DNA of 64,000 nt from G963664835 sp965220775 (GTDB lineage: Bacteria; Chloroflexota; UBA6077; FW602-bin22; JBCLEL01), in the NCBI GenBank assembly GCA_965220775.1, contig OZ244845.1, positions 310,001-374,000 on the forward strand, given 5' to 3'. Shown in pieces: positions 8,689 through 18,215 of this stretch (its first letter is position 1; every line of letters starts with the position of its first letter). A model generated the notes under the pieces. That model did not search any database. It saw nothing but the letters and a program-made list of their open reading frames with translations, and was not told where the DNA came from. Position numbers and translations under genes: made by a program.

Positions 8689-9330
8689 TTACTGCTTTAC
8701 CGTCAACTCCACGCCGTAACCTATTGGAACGGTGACGCTGGTTGCCCTCGGGTGCGATTGGACGTGCCGGACGAAGGGAGCTAGCTCTTCTTTGTAGGGA
8801 AAGACTACGTTATCTGCGACAAATAGCCCGCCCTGGCGCATTTGGGGAAAGGCCAGATCGAAGATGCGGATGTACTCTTCCCTCAACCCGTCCATGAATA
8901 CAAAGTCGATCTTGCCGGGGACTTCGGAGATGCCCTTCAACGCATTCACATTCAGACACTCTATGTGTTCACTCAAACCGGCTTTCGCGAAGTTGTCGCG
9001 CGCTGCGTCGGCTCTCTCGGGGCTGAACTCGAAGGTAGTCACGATGCCACCGTTTGAACGGGCCGCGTCCGCCAGCCAAAGCGTCGAGTAACCGTAGGCC
9101 GTGCCGATCTCTACTACGTTCTTCGCACCAGTGCTGAGCACCAGAATCTGAAGGAATTGGCCGGTCTCCGCGCCGATGCCCAGTGAATACCTGCCTAGCC
9201 CCATTTCGGACCGGCGCAGCTCATCCTCAAAACTTGCGGTCGGCTTCCGCAGAAGCTGGTTTATCTCCTCGGTCTCGCTCTGGGTGCGGGCGGCCAACTC
9301 GCGGAGAACATTCTCGACTCGGGTATCCAT
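8689..9330 (-). CDS. Class I O-methyltransferase (caffeoyl-CoA OMT family)
   Basis: A 213-residue SAM-dependent enzyme. It has the glycine-rich SAM motif VVEIGTAYGYSTLWLA, the acidic strand VTTFEFSPE, the metal-site segment DFVFMDGLREEY, and GGLFVADNVVF. This is the standard layout of O-methyltransferase family 3, which methylates catechol-type or related hydroxyls with a divalent metal. Length is normal. The substrate cannot be inferred, and the gene stands alone on this strand. Confidence 0.9.
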   Translation of the reverse strand: MDTRVENVLRELAARTQSETEEINQLLRKPTASFEDELRRSEMGLGRYSLGIGAETGQFLQILVLSTGAKNVVEIGTAYGYSTLWLADAARSNGGIVTTFEFSPERADAARDNFAKAGLSEHIECLNVNALKGISEVPGKIDFVFMDGLREEYIRIFDLAFPQMRQGGLFVADNVVFPYKEELAPFVRHVQSHPRATSVTVPIGYGVELTVKQ

Positions 9331-9496
9331 ACCCCTCTCACCTTTTGAGTAAACTCAATCCAGGCAAGTCTATCAGTCTCACCGGGAACGCCGGCACGAG
9401 GAGAGCCGCCGGACCATTTAGAATGGCGTGTATGACTCTAACCGCCTTCAATCTTCAGTACAACGCAACCAACGTTCGCTCGGAGCAAGGTCTCAG

Positions 9497-9688
9497 TTGA
9501 CAGCCGCTATAATCCTCGTACTTGTCGCCCTGGGAATATTTGTTGGTGTGCCTATTCTGTGGGGCTCGAATCGTATCGCGAGCAATGCACCGGTGGCAGT
9601 AGTCTACGGCTGGTTCGCCCTACTGACAGCGCTGATGCTAGGCGCCTTGGTGTACGCTATTATCGTTGCGCTGTCGCTACCGCTCTGA
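9497..9688 (+). CDS. Small two-helix membrane protein
   Basis: About 63 residues from a TTG start (GGAGCAAGG upstream); an upstream ATG at 9428 in the same frame would give 86 residues. Two hydrophobic segments (AAIILVLVALGIFVGVPILW and a second ending in IIVALSLPL) flank a short loop. No known family is recognised. It runs convergently toward the end of the alternative complex III operon. It could be an independent small membrane protein or an accessory of the respiratory complex; only the membrane topology is supported. Confidence 0.5.
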   Translation: MTAAIILVLVALGIFVGVPILWGSNRIASNAPVAVVYGWFALLTALMLGALVYAIIVALSLPL

Positions 9689-9704
9689 TCTACTCGCGCA
9701 GCAG

Positions 9705-10229
9705 CTACTTCTGCAACTCGCGTATGTGGTGAACGAGAAGCCAGCGGTCTTCTTCATTTAGAAGAGGTCCGAAGCGTGGCATTAGACCGGTTCCGCTCGT
9801 GATCGCGTAGTATAGCTGTCCGTCGGTTCGACCACGAATATCGTCGCTGGTGTAGTCGGCCGGCTTGGCAACCTCCGCCCGCTCGAAGTAGCCGGCGATA
9901 ATGCCATTGCCCTGTCCTTCCGGACCGTGACATGCGACGCAATTCAGCTGGAAGATTTCGCTGGCTCGTTCGAGGTCCTCAGCGGTGGCCTGAACCGGAT
10001 TCTCCACACTGGCCGCCTGCTCCTCGGTATATTGTGGCGCGCGTCCGACCGTAGGCACCGAGTCACGCGGCGGCATGATGATGGGAGATTCGAGGGTTCG
10101 GAACGAGTGCTGGTAATGCATCTCGTGCAATATGTCGAATGGATAAGCCCCAGTAGAGCAGCCGGCCATGGCAAGCATCGCCACGCCAATAGCGCCGATA
10201 CCGAGCCGGCGGCGCCACCCGGAGAGCAT
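9705..10229 (-). CDS. actE: Alternative complex III, monohaem cytochrome c lipoprotein (ActE)
   Basis: About 174 residues. It begins MLSGWRRRLG, has a hydrophobic stretch and lipobox LAMAGC, and carries one haem motif CVACHGPEGQGNG with a later Met-containing segment GLMPRFGP as likely axial ligand. In alternative complex III this subunit carries electrons on the periplasmic side toward the oxidase. I chose the ATG at 10229, which has AGGTGG upstream and leaves 22 bases after actD; a longer start at 10307 would overlap actD by 56 bases. It is the last gene of the operon. Confidence 0.85.
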   Translation of the reverse strand: MLSGWRRRLGIGAIGVAMLAMAGCSTGAYPFDILHEMHYQHSFRTLESPIIMPPRDSVPTVGRAPQYTEEQAASVENPVQATAEDLERASEIFQLNCVACHGPEGQGNGIIAGYFERAEVAKPADYTSDDIRGRTDGQLYYAITSGTGLMPRFGPLLNEEDRWLLVHHIRELQK

Positions 10230-10251
10230 AGAACCACCTAATTTCAACCGG

Positions 10252-10812
10252 TCACTCCTCGACCCAACCGACCTTGTTCCTCCCAGAAACTCCTGGGCTA
10301 TCGACAACGACCTCCTCTGCCCCGGCGTCGCGCATCGTACGCTCGGCCTCCCCCAAACGATCGATTGGATTATGGACTACCACACCGATCCAGCCCTCCG
10401 AGATACGAGGGTCATAGAGCTTCTTGGTGGAGATTGGCAGACGCGATTCCCATATGATCCCGATCACGGTAAACAGGATCGCACCCAACATGGTGCCTTC
10501 ATACATGATGATTATCATCGGGGGAACCGACAGGAGCGGCTTGCCACCGGTCACCATCGGCCAGGAAATCTGGGTACCGGCAGTGAGTAGCAAGCCGACG
10601 GCAAACCCGCAGGCCGCGCCGATAAATGGAAACGCGTACAGACGATGGGAGATCTTCCCTTCGCCAAAAGAGTCTTCCGGGTATGGAGCGCCCGTCAATA
10701 CCTCGTAGTCGGTGTGGTCGAATCCCGACTGATTGAGCTGGTCGACCGCTCCCGCCGCACCGTCTGCGTCACGGAACAGACCCATAACTCCAGTTTTACT
10801 TATAGCAGCCAT
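10252..10812 (-). CDS. actD: Alternative complex III subunit ActD (DUF3341)
   Basis: A 186-residue membrane protein. An N-terminal soluble alpha/beta part contains GLFRDADGAAGAVDQL. Two transmembrane helices follow (about 60-80 and 95-120) with the DUF3341-type pattern YAFPFIGAACGFAVGLLL and PPMIIIMYEGTMLGAI. A C-terminal soluble tail includes ERTMRDAGAEEV. In the complex it packs against the NrfD-like subunits. It follows actC by 15 bases. Confidence 0.9.
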   Translation of the reverse strand: MAAISKTGVMGLFRDADGAAGAVDQLNQSGFDHTDYEVLTGAPYPEDSFGEGKISHRLYAFPFIGAACGFAVGLLLTAGTQISWPMVTGGKPLLSVPPMIIIMYEGTMLGAILFTVIGIIWESRLPISTKKLYDPRISEGWIGVVVHNPIDRLGEAERTMRDAGAEEVVVDSPGVSGRNKVGWVEE

Positions 10813-10827
10813 CTACTGACACCTCGC

Positions 10828-12195
10828 TCATTCATGGATAAGGGCCGGCACCTCGCGGCGGCCAACTTTTATCTGGGCTTTGAGTATCTGGCCTTCCTTG
10901 ATGTCAAAGGCCGGTATTATCGGGAAGAATTTTGCGAACAGGAACACTCCGGTTGTAACCAGCGCAAAGGAGCCGAGGACTATTGCGAACTCCACCAGCT
11001 GGGGGAAGTACTCGCCCCAGGAGTAGGTCAACGGCTGTTTTAGCGCCAGCCCTGGCACGATAATCAGGAACCTCTCCAACCACATCCCGACATTCACCAA
11101 GAGCGATGTCCAGAACATCCAGACGATGTTGCGTCTGACGCGTTTGAAGAGCCACAGCGTGACCGGTATGAAGTAGCCAGCCAGCAAGAACACGACCGAC
11201 ATCATATTGAAGGGCCAAACGAAGACACGAAGATTGTTGACCTCTAGCTCTACGCTTTCCCTCATGTATATTCCGTAGACGAACTCCAGGATGAAGAAGT
11301 AGAACCACGTCGTCGAGACAACTAGGAGCAAGCGACCCAGAGCGTCGAAGTGATCCGGCGTTATATAGTCTTCAAGCTTGAAAACCCAGCGCAAGATCGC
11401 CATCAAGGTGACAACTGCCGAGACTCCCGAGTGAACGGCGCCGATGACGAAATAGGGTGGGAATACCGTCGAGTGCCATACCGGCACCAACGCCATCGAG
11501 AAGTCGAACGAAACTATACTATGTACCGAAACGAACACGGGCAAGATCAAAGCCGACAGCAGGATGCCGGCTATCAACTGCAATCGCCATTGGCGCGAAG
11601 TCCCTCGGAATCCCAGGGATAGCATCGAATACAGGGTGCGCTTCCAGCCTGTGGAGTGGTCGCGAGCCACCGCCAGGTCTGGCAAGAGAGCTATGTAGAC
11701 AAACATCGCGCTACTGGAAAGATAGGTGAAGATGGCCGACGGATCCCATACCAGCGCCGACTTGACTTGCGGCCATACCCCACGCATGAAGTCGTAGGGA
11801 AATTCAAAGTAGACTCGCCACGGCCGGCCGGCATGAAGCACTGGATGCATAGCCGCAGTCGCCAAGGCAAACACCGTCAGAACTTCAGCCGCGCGTGTGA
11901 CCGGTCGACGCCATTCCGCCTGGGTGAGCCGCAAGATTGCCGAGATCATGACGCCGGCGTGACTGATACCGACCCAAAACACGAAGTTGGTAATCATAAA
12001 TCCCCATTGGACCGGCCGATTCAACCCAGTCAGCCCTAGTCCGTAGTTGACGATCATAGAGAACGCATATGCTGCGACGGTCAACACCATGATCAGGAAA
12101 AGCAATGTCACCCAGAACCAAAACGGGGTTACCAGAACAAAGTCCAACAGGTCGCGGTTGATCTTTGCGTCGGTGAGATCTTTACGTTCTTGCAT
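10828..12195 (-). CDS. actC: Alternative complex III NrfD-like membrane subunit (ActC type)
   Basis: A 455-residue protein with about ten transmembrane helices, of the polysulfide-reductase NrfD family. The segment VHSIVSFDFSMALVPVWHS, followed by TVFPPYFVIGA, is characteristic of ActC, which contributes the quinol site and interacts with the iron-sulfur subunit. It lies 22 bases after the second NrfD-like gene and 15 bases before actD, so they are cotranscribed. The distinction from ActF rests on this motif. Confidence 0.85.
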   Translation of the reverse strand: MQERKDLTDAKINRDLLDFVLVTPFWFWVTLLFLIMVLTVAAYAFSMIVNYGLGLTGLNRPVQWGFMITNFVFWVGISHAGVMISAILRLTQAEWRRPVTRAAEVLTVFALATAAMHPVLHAGRPWRVYFEFPYDFMRGVWPQVKSALVWDPSAIFTYLSSSAMFVYIALLPDLAVARDHSTGWKRTLYSMLSLGFRGTSRQWRLQLIAGILLSALILPVFVSVHSIVSFDFSMALVPVWHSTVFPPYFVIGAVHSGVSAVVTLMAILRWVFKLEDYITPDHFDALGRLLLVVSTTWFYFFILEFVYGIYMRESVELEVNNLRVFVWPFNMMSVVFLLAGYFIPVTLWLFKRVRRNIVWMFWTSLLVNVGMWLERFLIIVPGLALKQPLTYSWGEYFPQLVEFAIVLGSFALVTTGVFLFAKFFPIIPAFDIKEGQILKAQIKVGRREVPALIHE

Positions 12196-12217
12196 TACTT
12201 AGTAAACACCCCTTGGA

Positions 12218-13615
12218 CTATCTTGGCTTTGCTATGGCCGGCGCCCGCAGCCGGAGCAGCGGAGCCTCCTGTTGGAGGAGAGTACCCTCCCTCACATCCC
12301 AGATCGAGATGATCGGAATTAATCTCATCATCAGAATAAAGAGCAACGCCACCAAGGCAAACCCACCGACCATTATGAACACGTCGGCGATATCCGGTGG
12401 CCCAATGACGCCGATATTACTCAATTCCAACTCATGACCCGTCGGGTCGGGCACCGCATATGGACCGGCGTACAACCTGATCCGATCGAAGAACAGTCCT
12501 ACCAGCGGAATCAGGGAAACCAGCGGCGGCCCCAATATGCTCTTTCGTATCGGATTCCAGATAATGAGTAGGAATGTCGCCGGGAAACAAAGGGTAAACG
12601 CTATATAGAAAAACCACTGATTCGGCCCAGTGTATATCTGGTGGAGAATGGCCAGCTCGTTTGGCAAGCGGCCATACCAGAATGTGTGAAAGTCGGAGAA
12701 GGTGAAGTAAAAAAACAGGATCGTCGTGGCTAACAGCAGCTTCGATGGACCCCAGAATTGGTCCACACCCAGGTAGCGTTCAAGGCCGCCGAATCTGCGC
12801 AGCAGATACAGCATCACCAAGCACACCGCTACAGTACCCTGCAGCCCACTCAGTGCGTGATAGGCCGGATAGAGTGCGCTGCGCCATCCCGGCACCAGGC
12901 TCATCGAGAAGTCGGCACTAATCATCATGTGAAGGAATATCCAAAACATCATGTAGAAAGCGCCCAGAACTATAAGGAAACTCGTGATCATGAACCACTG
13001 GTTCGGAGTCCCAATCCATCCACGCGCCAGCCGGGAAACCAAGGCTCCCGGGCCGGCCGCCCAGCGATCGCGCAAAACAGCCAGGTCGGGGATTGAATCT
13101 GCCCATAGAGCCGCCCAAGCGATGACTGCGAGCACAATAACAGCAACTAGATCAAAGCCAGCCGGCGCCCATGAAGATAGCAAGCGCCCACTCAAAGGCC
13201 AATCGAACCAAATGTTGTTGCGGCCCTCGAATGGCGGCAGTGTAAACATGAGGGGTATGAACCACAGCACGGCTACCAAGCCAGAGACCGCACCCAAAAT
13301 CCCAGCGGCGCGGCGAACTGGGCGTGCCCAATGTCCTTTTGCCATCCGCGTGGCAAAAACGAGAACCGGGGCACCCATCGCCGTCGTCAACAGGTAGCTG
13401 AATACCGCAGCGTAGTAGCCCCAAGCAGCTCGATCCTCGAAACCGCCGCCGAGCCGGATTATCACTCCCACGACTCCCAACCCTGACAAAACCGCCAGGA
13501 CGATTACCGTGGGCCGGTATCGCGGGCCCGGCTTGAGTGCCGCGATGCCGTCCCGAAGCGCTTCCTCGGCGCTTGGTGGCGCCTCGTAATGGTGAGGAGC
13601 GTGACCACTAGCCAT
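12218..13615 (-). CDS. actF: Alternative complex III NrfD-like membrane subunit (probably ActF)
   Basis: A 465-residue paralogue of the preceding NrfD-type protein, with about ten membrane helices and a short charged N-terminus. It has MMISADFSMSLVPGWRSAL and a C-terminal SIWDVREGTLLQQ tail. Alternative complex III contains two such subunits, ActC and ActF, facing each other. The start codon overlaps the end of the iron-sulfur gene by 8 bases, indicating translational coupling. In many genomes actF follows actE; here the two NrfD genes are adjacent, ahead of actD-actE. Confidence 0.75.
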   Translation of the reverse strand: MASGHAPHHYEAPPSAEEALRDGIAALKPGPRYRPTVIVLAVLSGLGVVGVIIRLGGGFEDRAAWGYYAAVFSYLLTTAMGAPVLVFATRMAKGHWARPVRRAAGILGAVSGLVAVLWFIPLMFTLPPFEGRNNIWFDWPLSGRLLSSWAPAGFDLVAVIVLAVIAWAALWADSIPDLAVLRDRWAAGPGALVSRLARGWIGTPNQWFMITSFLIVLGAFYMMFWIFLHMMISADFSMSLVPGWRSALYPAYHALSGLQGTVAVCLVMLYLLRRFGGLERYLGVDQFWGPSKLLLATTILFFYFTFSDFHTFWYGRLPNELAILHQIYTGPNQWFFYIAFTLCFPATFLLIIWNPIRKSILGPPLVSLIPLVGLFFDRIRLYAGPYAVPDPTGHELELSNIGVIGPPDIADVFIMVGGFALVALLFILMMRLIPIISIWDVREGTLLQQEAPLLRLRAPAIAKPR

Positions 13616-14357
13616 GTGTATCTGCAGTCTCGTCGTAGTTCGGATCTACTTTCTTCAAGTAAATTACAGCGGGGTCCGTTCCAAGATTCTCAAGCATCCT
13701 ATAGTGGCGGCGGTCGGCAGCCAATTGTGCCGCCTTGCCGCCCTCATCCTTCAAGTTGCCAAAGACGAGCGTGTTGGTCGGACATGCCTGAGCGCACGCC
13801 GGCTGGAACTCCCCATCTTGGACGGTGCGTCCGTCGCCCTTGGCTGTTCGCTCGGCCCGCCGGATCCGCTGCACGCAGAACGTGCACTTCTCCATAATTC
13901 CCTTGCTGCGAACGGAAACGTCCGGATTGAGCTGGTTTCGCAGCGTTTCCGGTATGCGGTTCGGAGGATCCCAGTAGTTGAAGAAGCGGACGTTCCAAGG
14001 ACAGTTGTTAGCACAGTAGCGTGTACCGATGCATCGATTGTAGACCTGTGCATTCAAACCATCGCTGGTATGGTAGGTCGCGTAAACCGGGCACACCGGC
14101 TCGCAGGGTGCATTTCCGCAGTGCTGACACATCACCGGTATAAAGCGCGCCTTGACGTCGGGGTATTCGCCTTCCCAGTACCGTTCAATGCGGATCCAAT
14201 ATTGGCCGCGTTGTTCATCGACCACTGATTCCGTATTAATTGGCACGTTGTTCTCAGCCTGACATGCCACTACGCAGGCCTGGCAGCCGGTGCAGCGATC
14301 AATATCGACGACCATTCCCCACTTCGTTTGCTTGATTACCTGCTCGCTGTCGGCCAT
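13608..14357 (-). CDS. actB2: Alternative complex III iron-sulfur subunit (B2 half of ActB)
   Basis: About 249 residues starting MADSEQVIKQ. It has four cysteine clusters for [Fe-S] binding: CTGCQACVVAC, CQHCGNAPCEPVCP, CIGTRYCANNCPW and a fourth combining CTFC with ACAQACP. This is the NrfC/PsrB pattern. In well-known systems it is fused behind the molybdopterin-oxidoreductase-like half in one ActB chain; here it is a separate gene. The start ATG lies two bases after the TAA of the B1 gene, with AAGGAGT as ribosome binding site inside that gene's end. Confidence 0.9.
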   Translation of the reverse strand: MADSEQVIKQTKWGMVVDIDRCTGCQACVVACQAENNVPINTESVVDEQRGQYWIRIERYWEGEYPDVKARFIPVMCQHCGNAPCEPVCPVYATYHTSDGLNAQVYNRCIGTRYCANNCPWNVRFFNYWDPPNRIPETLRNQLNPDVSVRSKGIMEKCTFCVQRIRRAERTAKGDGRTVQDGEFQPACAQACPTNTLVFGNLKDEGGKAAQLAADRRHYRMLENLGTDPAVIYLKKVDPNYDETADTHG

Positions 14358-14359
14358 AG

Positions 14360-16618
14360 TTACTCCTTGGTTATTCCGATGATCTTGGCATCGGGAAGCT
14401 CGCGACTCTTTGGAACTCCTTCCAAATATCGATCCAACAACGCCACGCGCTGCCATTTGCCAACTTTGCTGATGCGAGCGCGAGTCGCGCACCAGGCCAG
14501 CGCCCCCGTACCACGGTCGGTGAGAGGGGCAAGAATCCTAAGCACATTGTCGCCGCGGCCCTCTGCGTACCTTCCAGAGCCCCGATGACCCTGCCCCATC
14601 GGAATTGCAATAATATCCGGCGCAGCGGCTGGATTGATATAGACCGACGCCTCAAGGGCGCCAACCACCGTTTCCACCCTTACCACGTCGAACATCTTAA
14701 TCTGCAGGCTGTCGGCAGTACGCGGGTTTAGCTCGACCCAAGTCTGCCAAGTCGCACTGGTCATCGTATCCGGCGCTGATTGAAGCCAGGGCAGATGGGC
14801 GCCTTCGCCAGCCTGCATAGTAAAATGCGGGAACGGCACCAAATAAAACGGATATTCGTCAGCTGATCCAGCGAACTCAGACGCGGCATCCGGCGGAGCC
14901 GCCGGCGGCTGCAATTTCGCAGCTGGCACCGTGGTTACCCTAGAGTCCTCATCCCACCAGCCACCGCGTTGTAGCAGATTCACCCAGAACCGTTCGAAGT
15001 CCGCGCCTAATGGTACCGACCCACGATTTAGCGCACGGAGTTGTTGGGCATCTTCGCGCAGCAGGTCGCGGACCGCGCCCCAAGGCAGCTCGCTCGCTAC
15101 TTGGCCGCCCAACTTTCGGCTGATGGACAGCAGACCGTCGAAGAAGCCTCGCGTGTTATAAAACTGCCGAACTACGGGCTGTTGCACCCCAACCGTCTGG
15201 TAGCCCGGACTCGGATCCGGCACATCGTCGCCCCAAGATTCAAGAATCGAGCTATCGGGCAGAATCAGATCGGCCATCAACGTGGTGTCATCCAGATAGC
15301 TCGAGAAGCTGGCTATGAATGGGATCTTTTCCAGAGCTGCTCCGATTCCGGTCGCGGCCGGCATGCCATGCAGTGGGTTGACCCTATGCACTAGAAGCGC
15401 GTCGACCGGTGAACTACCGGTGCGAACGCCTTCGGCGAAGCGGTGCCACTCGGCGTGGCTCGCGGCAGGCAGCCGCGAAGCGAATCCTTCGGTGGGCGCC
15501 GGTGGATTGAAGATCAAACCTCCCAGCTTGCCGACATTGCCTACGACTGCGTTAAGCGCATAGGCCGCCATCAGATTGAAGCTGCCATTAGTATGTGCGG
15601 CTGCGGCACCTCCGGCGATGGCAAGGGCCGGCTGGTTCTGAGCGAAAGCCCGCGCCAACTCGCGGATGCGTTCCGCAGCGACGCCGGTAGCTTCGGACAC
15701 CTGTCCGGGCTCGTAAGCACGAAGGCTGGCTGCGCCGCCCGGTATGGCTTGGATCGATGATTGGCCGGCCAAGTTCTCCGCCAAAATCACTTGCGCCATA
15801 CTGAGCGCAAGCATGCCTTCGGTTCCCGGTTTAATCGGGACCCACTCGTCAGCATTGGCACCAGTGATCGATAGCCTAGGCTCTACCTGAACGAAATATC
15901 CCCTATTCGAACGACCCTGCCTAAACTCGCCGTAGTGCCGGCCATATCTGACGGGCGATAGCCAAGTCATCAGGAAATCCGTACCGAACGACACCAGGTA
16001 ATTAGAATTCCGAATGTCGAATTCGGGCAGCGCGTCCTGACCGAACATCTCCCTGAGCACCGAACGCTCCACCGTAGGAGCAAGCGGGTCAAAAGCGAGA
16101 TGCCGCGCACCGTAGGCCGTCACGAACTTATCAACCAAGTAAGCCTGGTGGGCTCGTAGAGGCTCGGTAGCCAAGACGACCCGATCTGCCTGCCCGCTCA
16201 ATCCTCTCAATTTGGAGGCCAGTTCGCCGTAGGCCTGGTCCCAGGAGATCGGATAGAATTGACCGCTACCCCGATCTCCTCTCCGTTTCAAAGGTCCGCT
16301 GATCCGGTCTGGATGGTATAGATCTTGCACAATCGCCTGATCGATTGCGCTGGTCTTACCCGCATTGATCGGATAATCCGGGTTGCCTTCGATCTTCTTT
16401 GCCCGGCCAGCCATCACTCGGACGATAAGGCCATCGCCACCCGGGCCGGCCTGGTTTAACGTTGCGTACCAGAGGTCGCGGCCTTCTACCAAGTCTTCGG
16501 GCATCAGAGGCGGACTCTGAATTTGCAACTCGCTTCTGGGAATACAGCCAGTGAAGGCGACTGCGGCAACAGCGCCGGCCAACGTCGTCTTCAGAAACTC
16601 CCGTCGGGTTAATGCCAC
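14360..16618 (-). CDS. actB1: Alternative complex III molybdopterin-oxidoreductase-like subunit (B1 half of ActB)
   Basis: A 752-residue member of the molybdopterin oxidoreductase fold with a twin-arginine signal (TRREFLKTTLAGA) and a Cys at TGC. As in other ActB proteins, no N-terminal Fe-S cysteine cluster is visible, and the domain is thought to have lost its molybdenum cofactor and to play a structural role. Segments such as YPISWDQAYGELASKL, GNVGKLGG and LPDSSILESWGDD are typical. It precedes the separate iron-sulfur gene with a 2-base gap, so the two halves are made in equal amounts. Confidence 0.9.
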   Translation of the reverse strand: MALTRREFLKTTLAGAVAAVAFTGCIPRSELQIQSPPLMPEDLVEGRDLWYATLNQAGPGGDGLIVRVMAGRAKKIEGNPDYPINAGKTSAIDQAIVQDLYHPDRISGPLKRRGDRGSGQFYPISWDQAYGELASKLRGLSGQADRVVLATEPLRAHQAYLVDKFVTAYGARHLAFDPLAPTVERSVLREMFGQDALPEFDIRNSNYLVSFGTDFLMTWLSPVRYGRHYGEFRQGRSNRGYFVQVEPRLSITGANADEWVPIKPGTEGMLALSMAQVILAENLAGQSSIQAIPGGAASLRAYEPGQVSEATGVAAERIRELARAFAQNQPALAIAGGAAAAHTNGSFNLMAAYALNAVVGNVGKLGGLIFNPPAPTEGFASRLPAASHAEWHRFAEGVRTGSSPVDALLVHRVNPLHGMPAATGIGAALEKIPFIASFSSYLDDTTLMADLILPDSSILESWGDDVPDPSPGYQTVGVQQPVVRQFYNTRGFFDGLLSISRKLGGQVASELPWGAVRDLLREDAQQLRALNRGSVPLGADFERFWVNLLQRGGWWDEDSRVTTVPAAKLQPPAAPPDAASEFAGSADEYPFYLVPFPHFTMQAGEGAHLPWLQSAPDTMTSATWQTWVELNPRTADSLQIKMFDVVRVETVVGALEASVYINPAAAPDIIAIPMGQGHRGSGRYAEGRGDNVLRILAPLTDRGTGALAWCATRARISKVGKWQRVALLDRYLEGVPKSRELPDAKIIGITKE

Positions 16619-16630
16619 ACTTTACTCCTG

Positions 16631-17152
16631 CTACTTGTGACAGACCGTGCAGTCGAAAGGCGCGCCTCGTTCGCGGTGGCAGTTGATGCAGTCGCCCATA
16701 TTCAACGGGCGCACCTGCTCGACCTGGACCATCTCTCCGACCGGGCCATGACAGACCGTGCAATCAATTCCGGCTTTGACATGCGCCTCGTGAACGAAGC
16801 GGACGTGATCCGGCATCCTATGGACACGGTTCCATTCGATGGACTCATTATTCTCCATAGCCTTTACTATCTTCTGCACTTCTGGGCTATCCTGACGCAC
16901 TACCTGATGGCACATCATGCATTGCTCTACGGCGGGCACTCCGGCCTCGGCGTGCGTGCCGGCCATGCGGTGGCAGAACTGACAATCCAATTGGGCCACC
17001 TGCACGTGTTGGGGATGAGGGAATCTGACAGGCTGTTCGACCTTAGGCTGGAGCGCTCCAACTATCCTCGGCGAGGCAAACAACAACACAAGGACCGCAA
17101 GTAGGAAGGGCGGCACCAAGATCAGAGTCAGCCGGACGATTATCGAGCCCAA
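16631..17152 (-). CDS. actA: Alternative complex III pentahaem cytochrome c (ActA)
   Basis: A 173-residue protein with one N-terminal membrane anchor (residues ~6-27) and five CxxCH haem-binding motifs at residues 57-61, 78-82, 131-135, 155-159 and 168-172. The last is followed by a single Lys before the stop. Additional His residues (HPQH, HAEA, HEAH) can be distal ligands. This is the ActA arrangement, the electron-collecting subunit that accepts electrons from menaquinol oxidation. It is 12 bases ahead of actB1. Confidence 0.95.
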   Translation of the reverse strand: MGSIIVRLTLILVPPFLLAVLVLLFASPRIVGALQPKVEQPVRFPHPQHVQVAQLDCQFCHRMAGTHAEAGVPAVEQCMMCHQVVRQDSPEVQKIVKAMENNESIEWNRVHRMPDHVRFVHEAHVKAGIDCTVCHGPVGEMVQVEQVRPLNMGDCINCHRERGAPFDCTVCHK

Positions 17153-17175
17153 TTAATTCCTTCCAACAACCTGAC

Positions 17176-17472
17176 TCAGATCAAGGGACGCGGGTACAGC
17201 TGTTCATTCAACACTATCAAGCCGTTGACGAACCTTACTAGCTGCAGGATTGCCAGCGCGAACGCGGCGATTCCGATGGCGTAGAGGGGTCGTTTAAAAC
17301 GCTCCAGGTTAGAGAGAGCCGGCCGGGTGGCAACAACTGACGGTATGATCGCAGTTCCCAGAAGAAAGGCAAACGCGCCGTTCACCATAAGCAAGGCAAG
17401 CAGCCATAGGGTGGAAAGCATCGCGTTAATAAGCAGCCAATGCTGAGGGGTTAGTACGGTACTCGGATCCAT
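17176..17472 (-). CDS. Small membrane protein heading the act operon
   Basis: A 98-residue protein with about three hydrophobic helices (WLLINAMLSTLWLLALLMV, the FAFLLGTAIIPSVV region, and YAIGIAAFALAILQLV). No known family was recognised. It ends 23 bases before actA and starts just after another small gene, so it is almost certainly cotranscribed with alternative complex III. An accessory or assembly role is a guess from position only. Confidence 0.65.
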   Translation of the reverse strand: MDPSTVLTPQHWLLINAMLSTLWLLALLMVNGAFAFLLGTAIIPSVVATRPALSNLERFKRPLYAIGIAAFALAILQLVRFVNGLIVLNEQLYPRPLI

Positions 17473-17476
17473 CCCT

Positions 17477-17665
17477 CTACTCGCGGCCTAGCAGCCAAGC
17501 CTCTCTATTTGGGCGGGCGGCCAACGTAGCCGTCAGATTAGGTTTGCGATTCACTGGCTCGTAAGGGTCTGAGTCCGCGCCTTCAGCGCCATTATAGCGA
17601 GCGGAAACGAAACTGCAAGCGAATACTGATGTCGCCAACGAGGCAACTTTCGACCAAACGCGCAT
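17477..17665 (-). CDS. Small secreted or lipoprotein-like peptide, first gene of act operon
   Basis: A 62-residue frame from ATG at 17665. The N-terminus MRVWSKVASLATSVFACSF looks like a signal peptide with a possible lipobox (VFAC). A hydrophilic tail containing DPYEPVNRKPNLTATL follows. Its stop codon abuts the ribosome binding region of the next gene, consistent with coupling. The frame is open further upstream, but that part has no membrane or domain features. Whether it is translated is uncertain. Confidence 0.4.
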   Translation of the reverse strand: MRVWSKVASLATSVFACSFVSARYNGAEGADSDPYEPVNRKPNLTATLAARPNREAWLLGRE

Positions 17666-18215
17666 GGTACCACAAATCAGCTTGCCGTGCGGTAGGTGGC
17701 CGGCAGAGGGTCTTCCGATTCTCCAGCCGGCGCGGCGTGGTTCCTGGATATTTGTTTTGCAATTTCCATATTTGGTTGGCGGCCTTCCACGCCCCGATAT
17801 GGTCCACCAAGACGGACTTACGCCATCATCCGGCCTGCACACGCTTGCCCAGATTTTCTGTTTTGCATTTTTGCCTTTGTAGAAGCAATTCTGTTTGACC
17901 CGACGGAGGCCGGCGGTCCTCCGTGTCCCCATATGGGCCTCCGGATGGGACTTGAGCCGTCATTTGGCTGGCGCGGTCCAAGGTGAACATACTTAGTATT
18001 ATGTTAACTGCTTAGATCCTATCTTGCACGGGTTGATAGATGTCCGCCCAGGGGTTTTCGATTCTTCATCCAAGGTGACCGCAAGGGCTGGACATACGCT
18101 CACCGGCGTGTTGCTCCACGGCTCTGTCGGGGAAAACCTTGTGGTTGACGCTATGGTTTTGCGCTTAACCTCGAGAATCGAAAGGCCCTACTGGAGTCGC
18201 TCTTGGCCGGCGCGA
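17666..18215. other. Intergenic region upstream of act operon
   Basis: About 550 bases. It must contain the minus-strand promoter of the act operon, but no convincing -35/-10 pair was identified. It contains TTTTGCA-rich patches (17755, 17862) weakly like the 59-bp repeat core at 3584, and the partial palindrome CCATATGG at 17929. No gene is supported. Confidence 0.4.
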
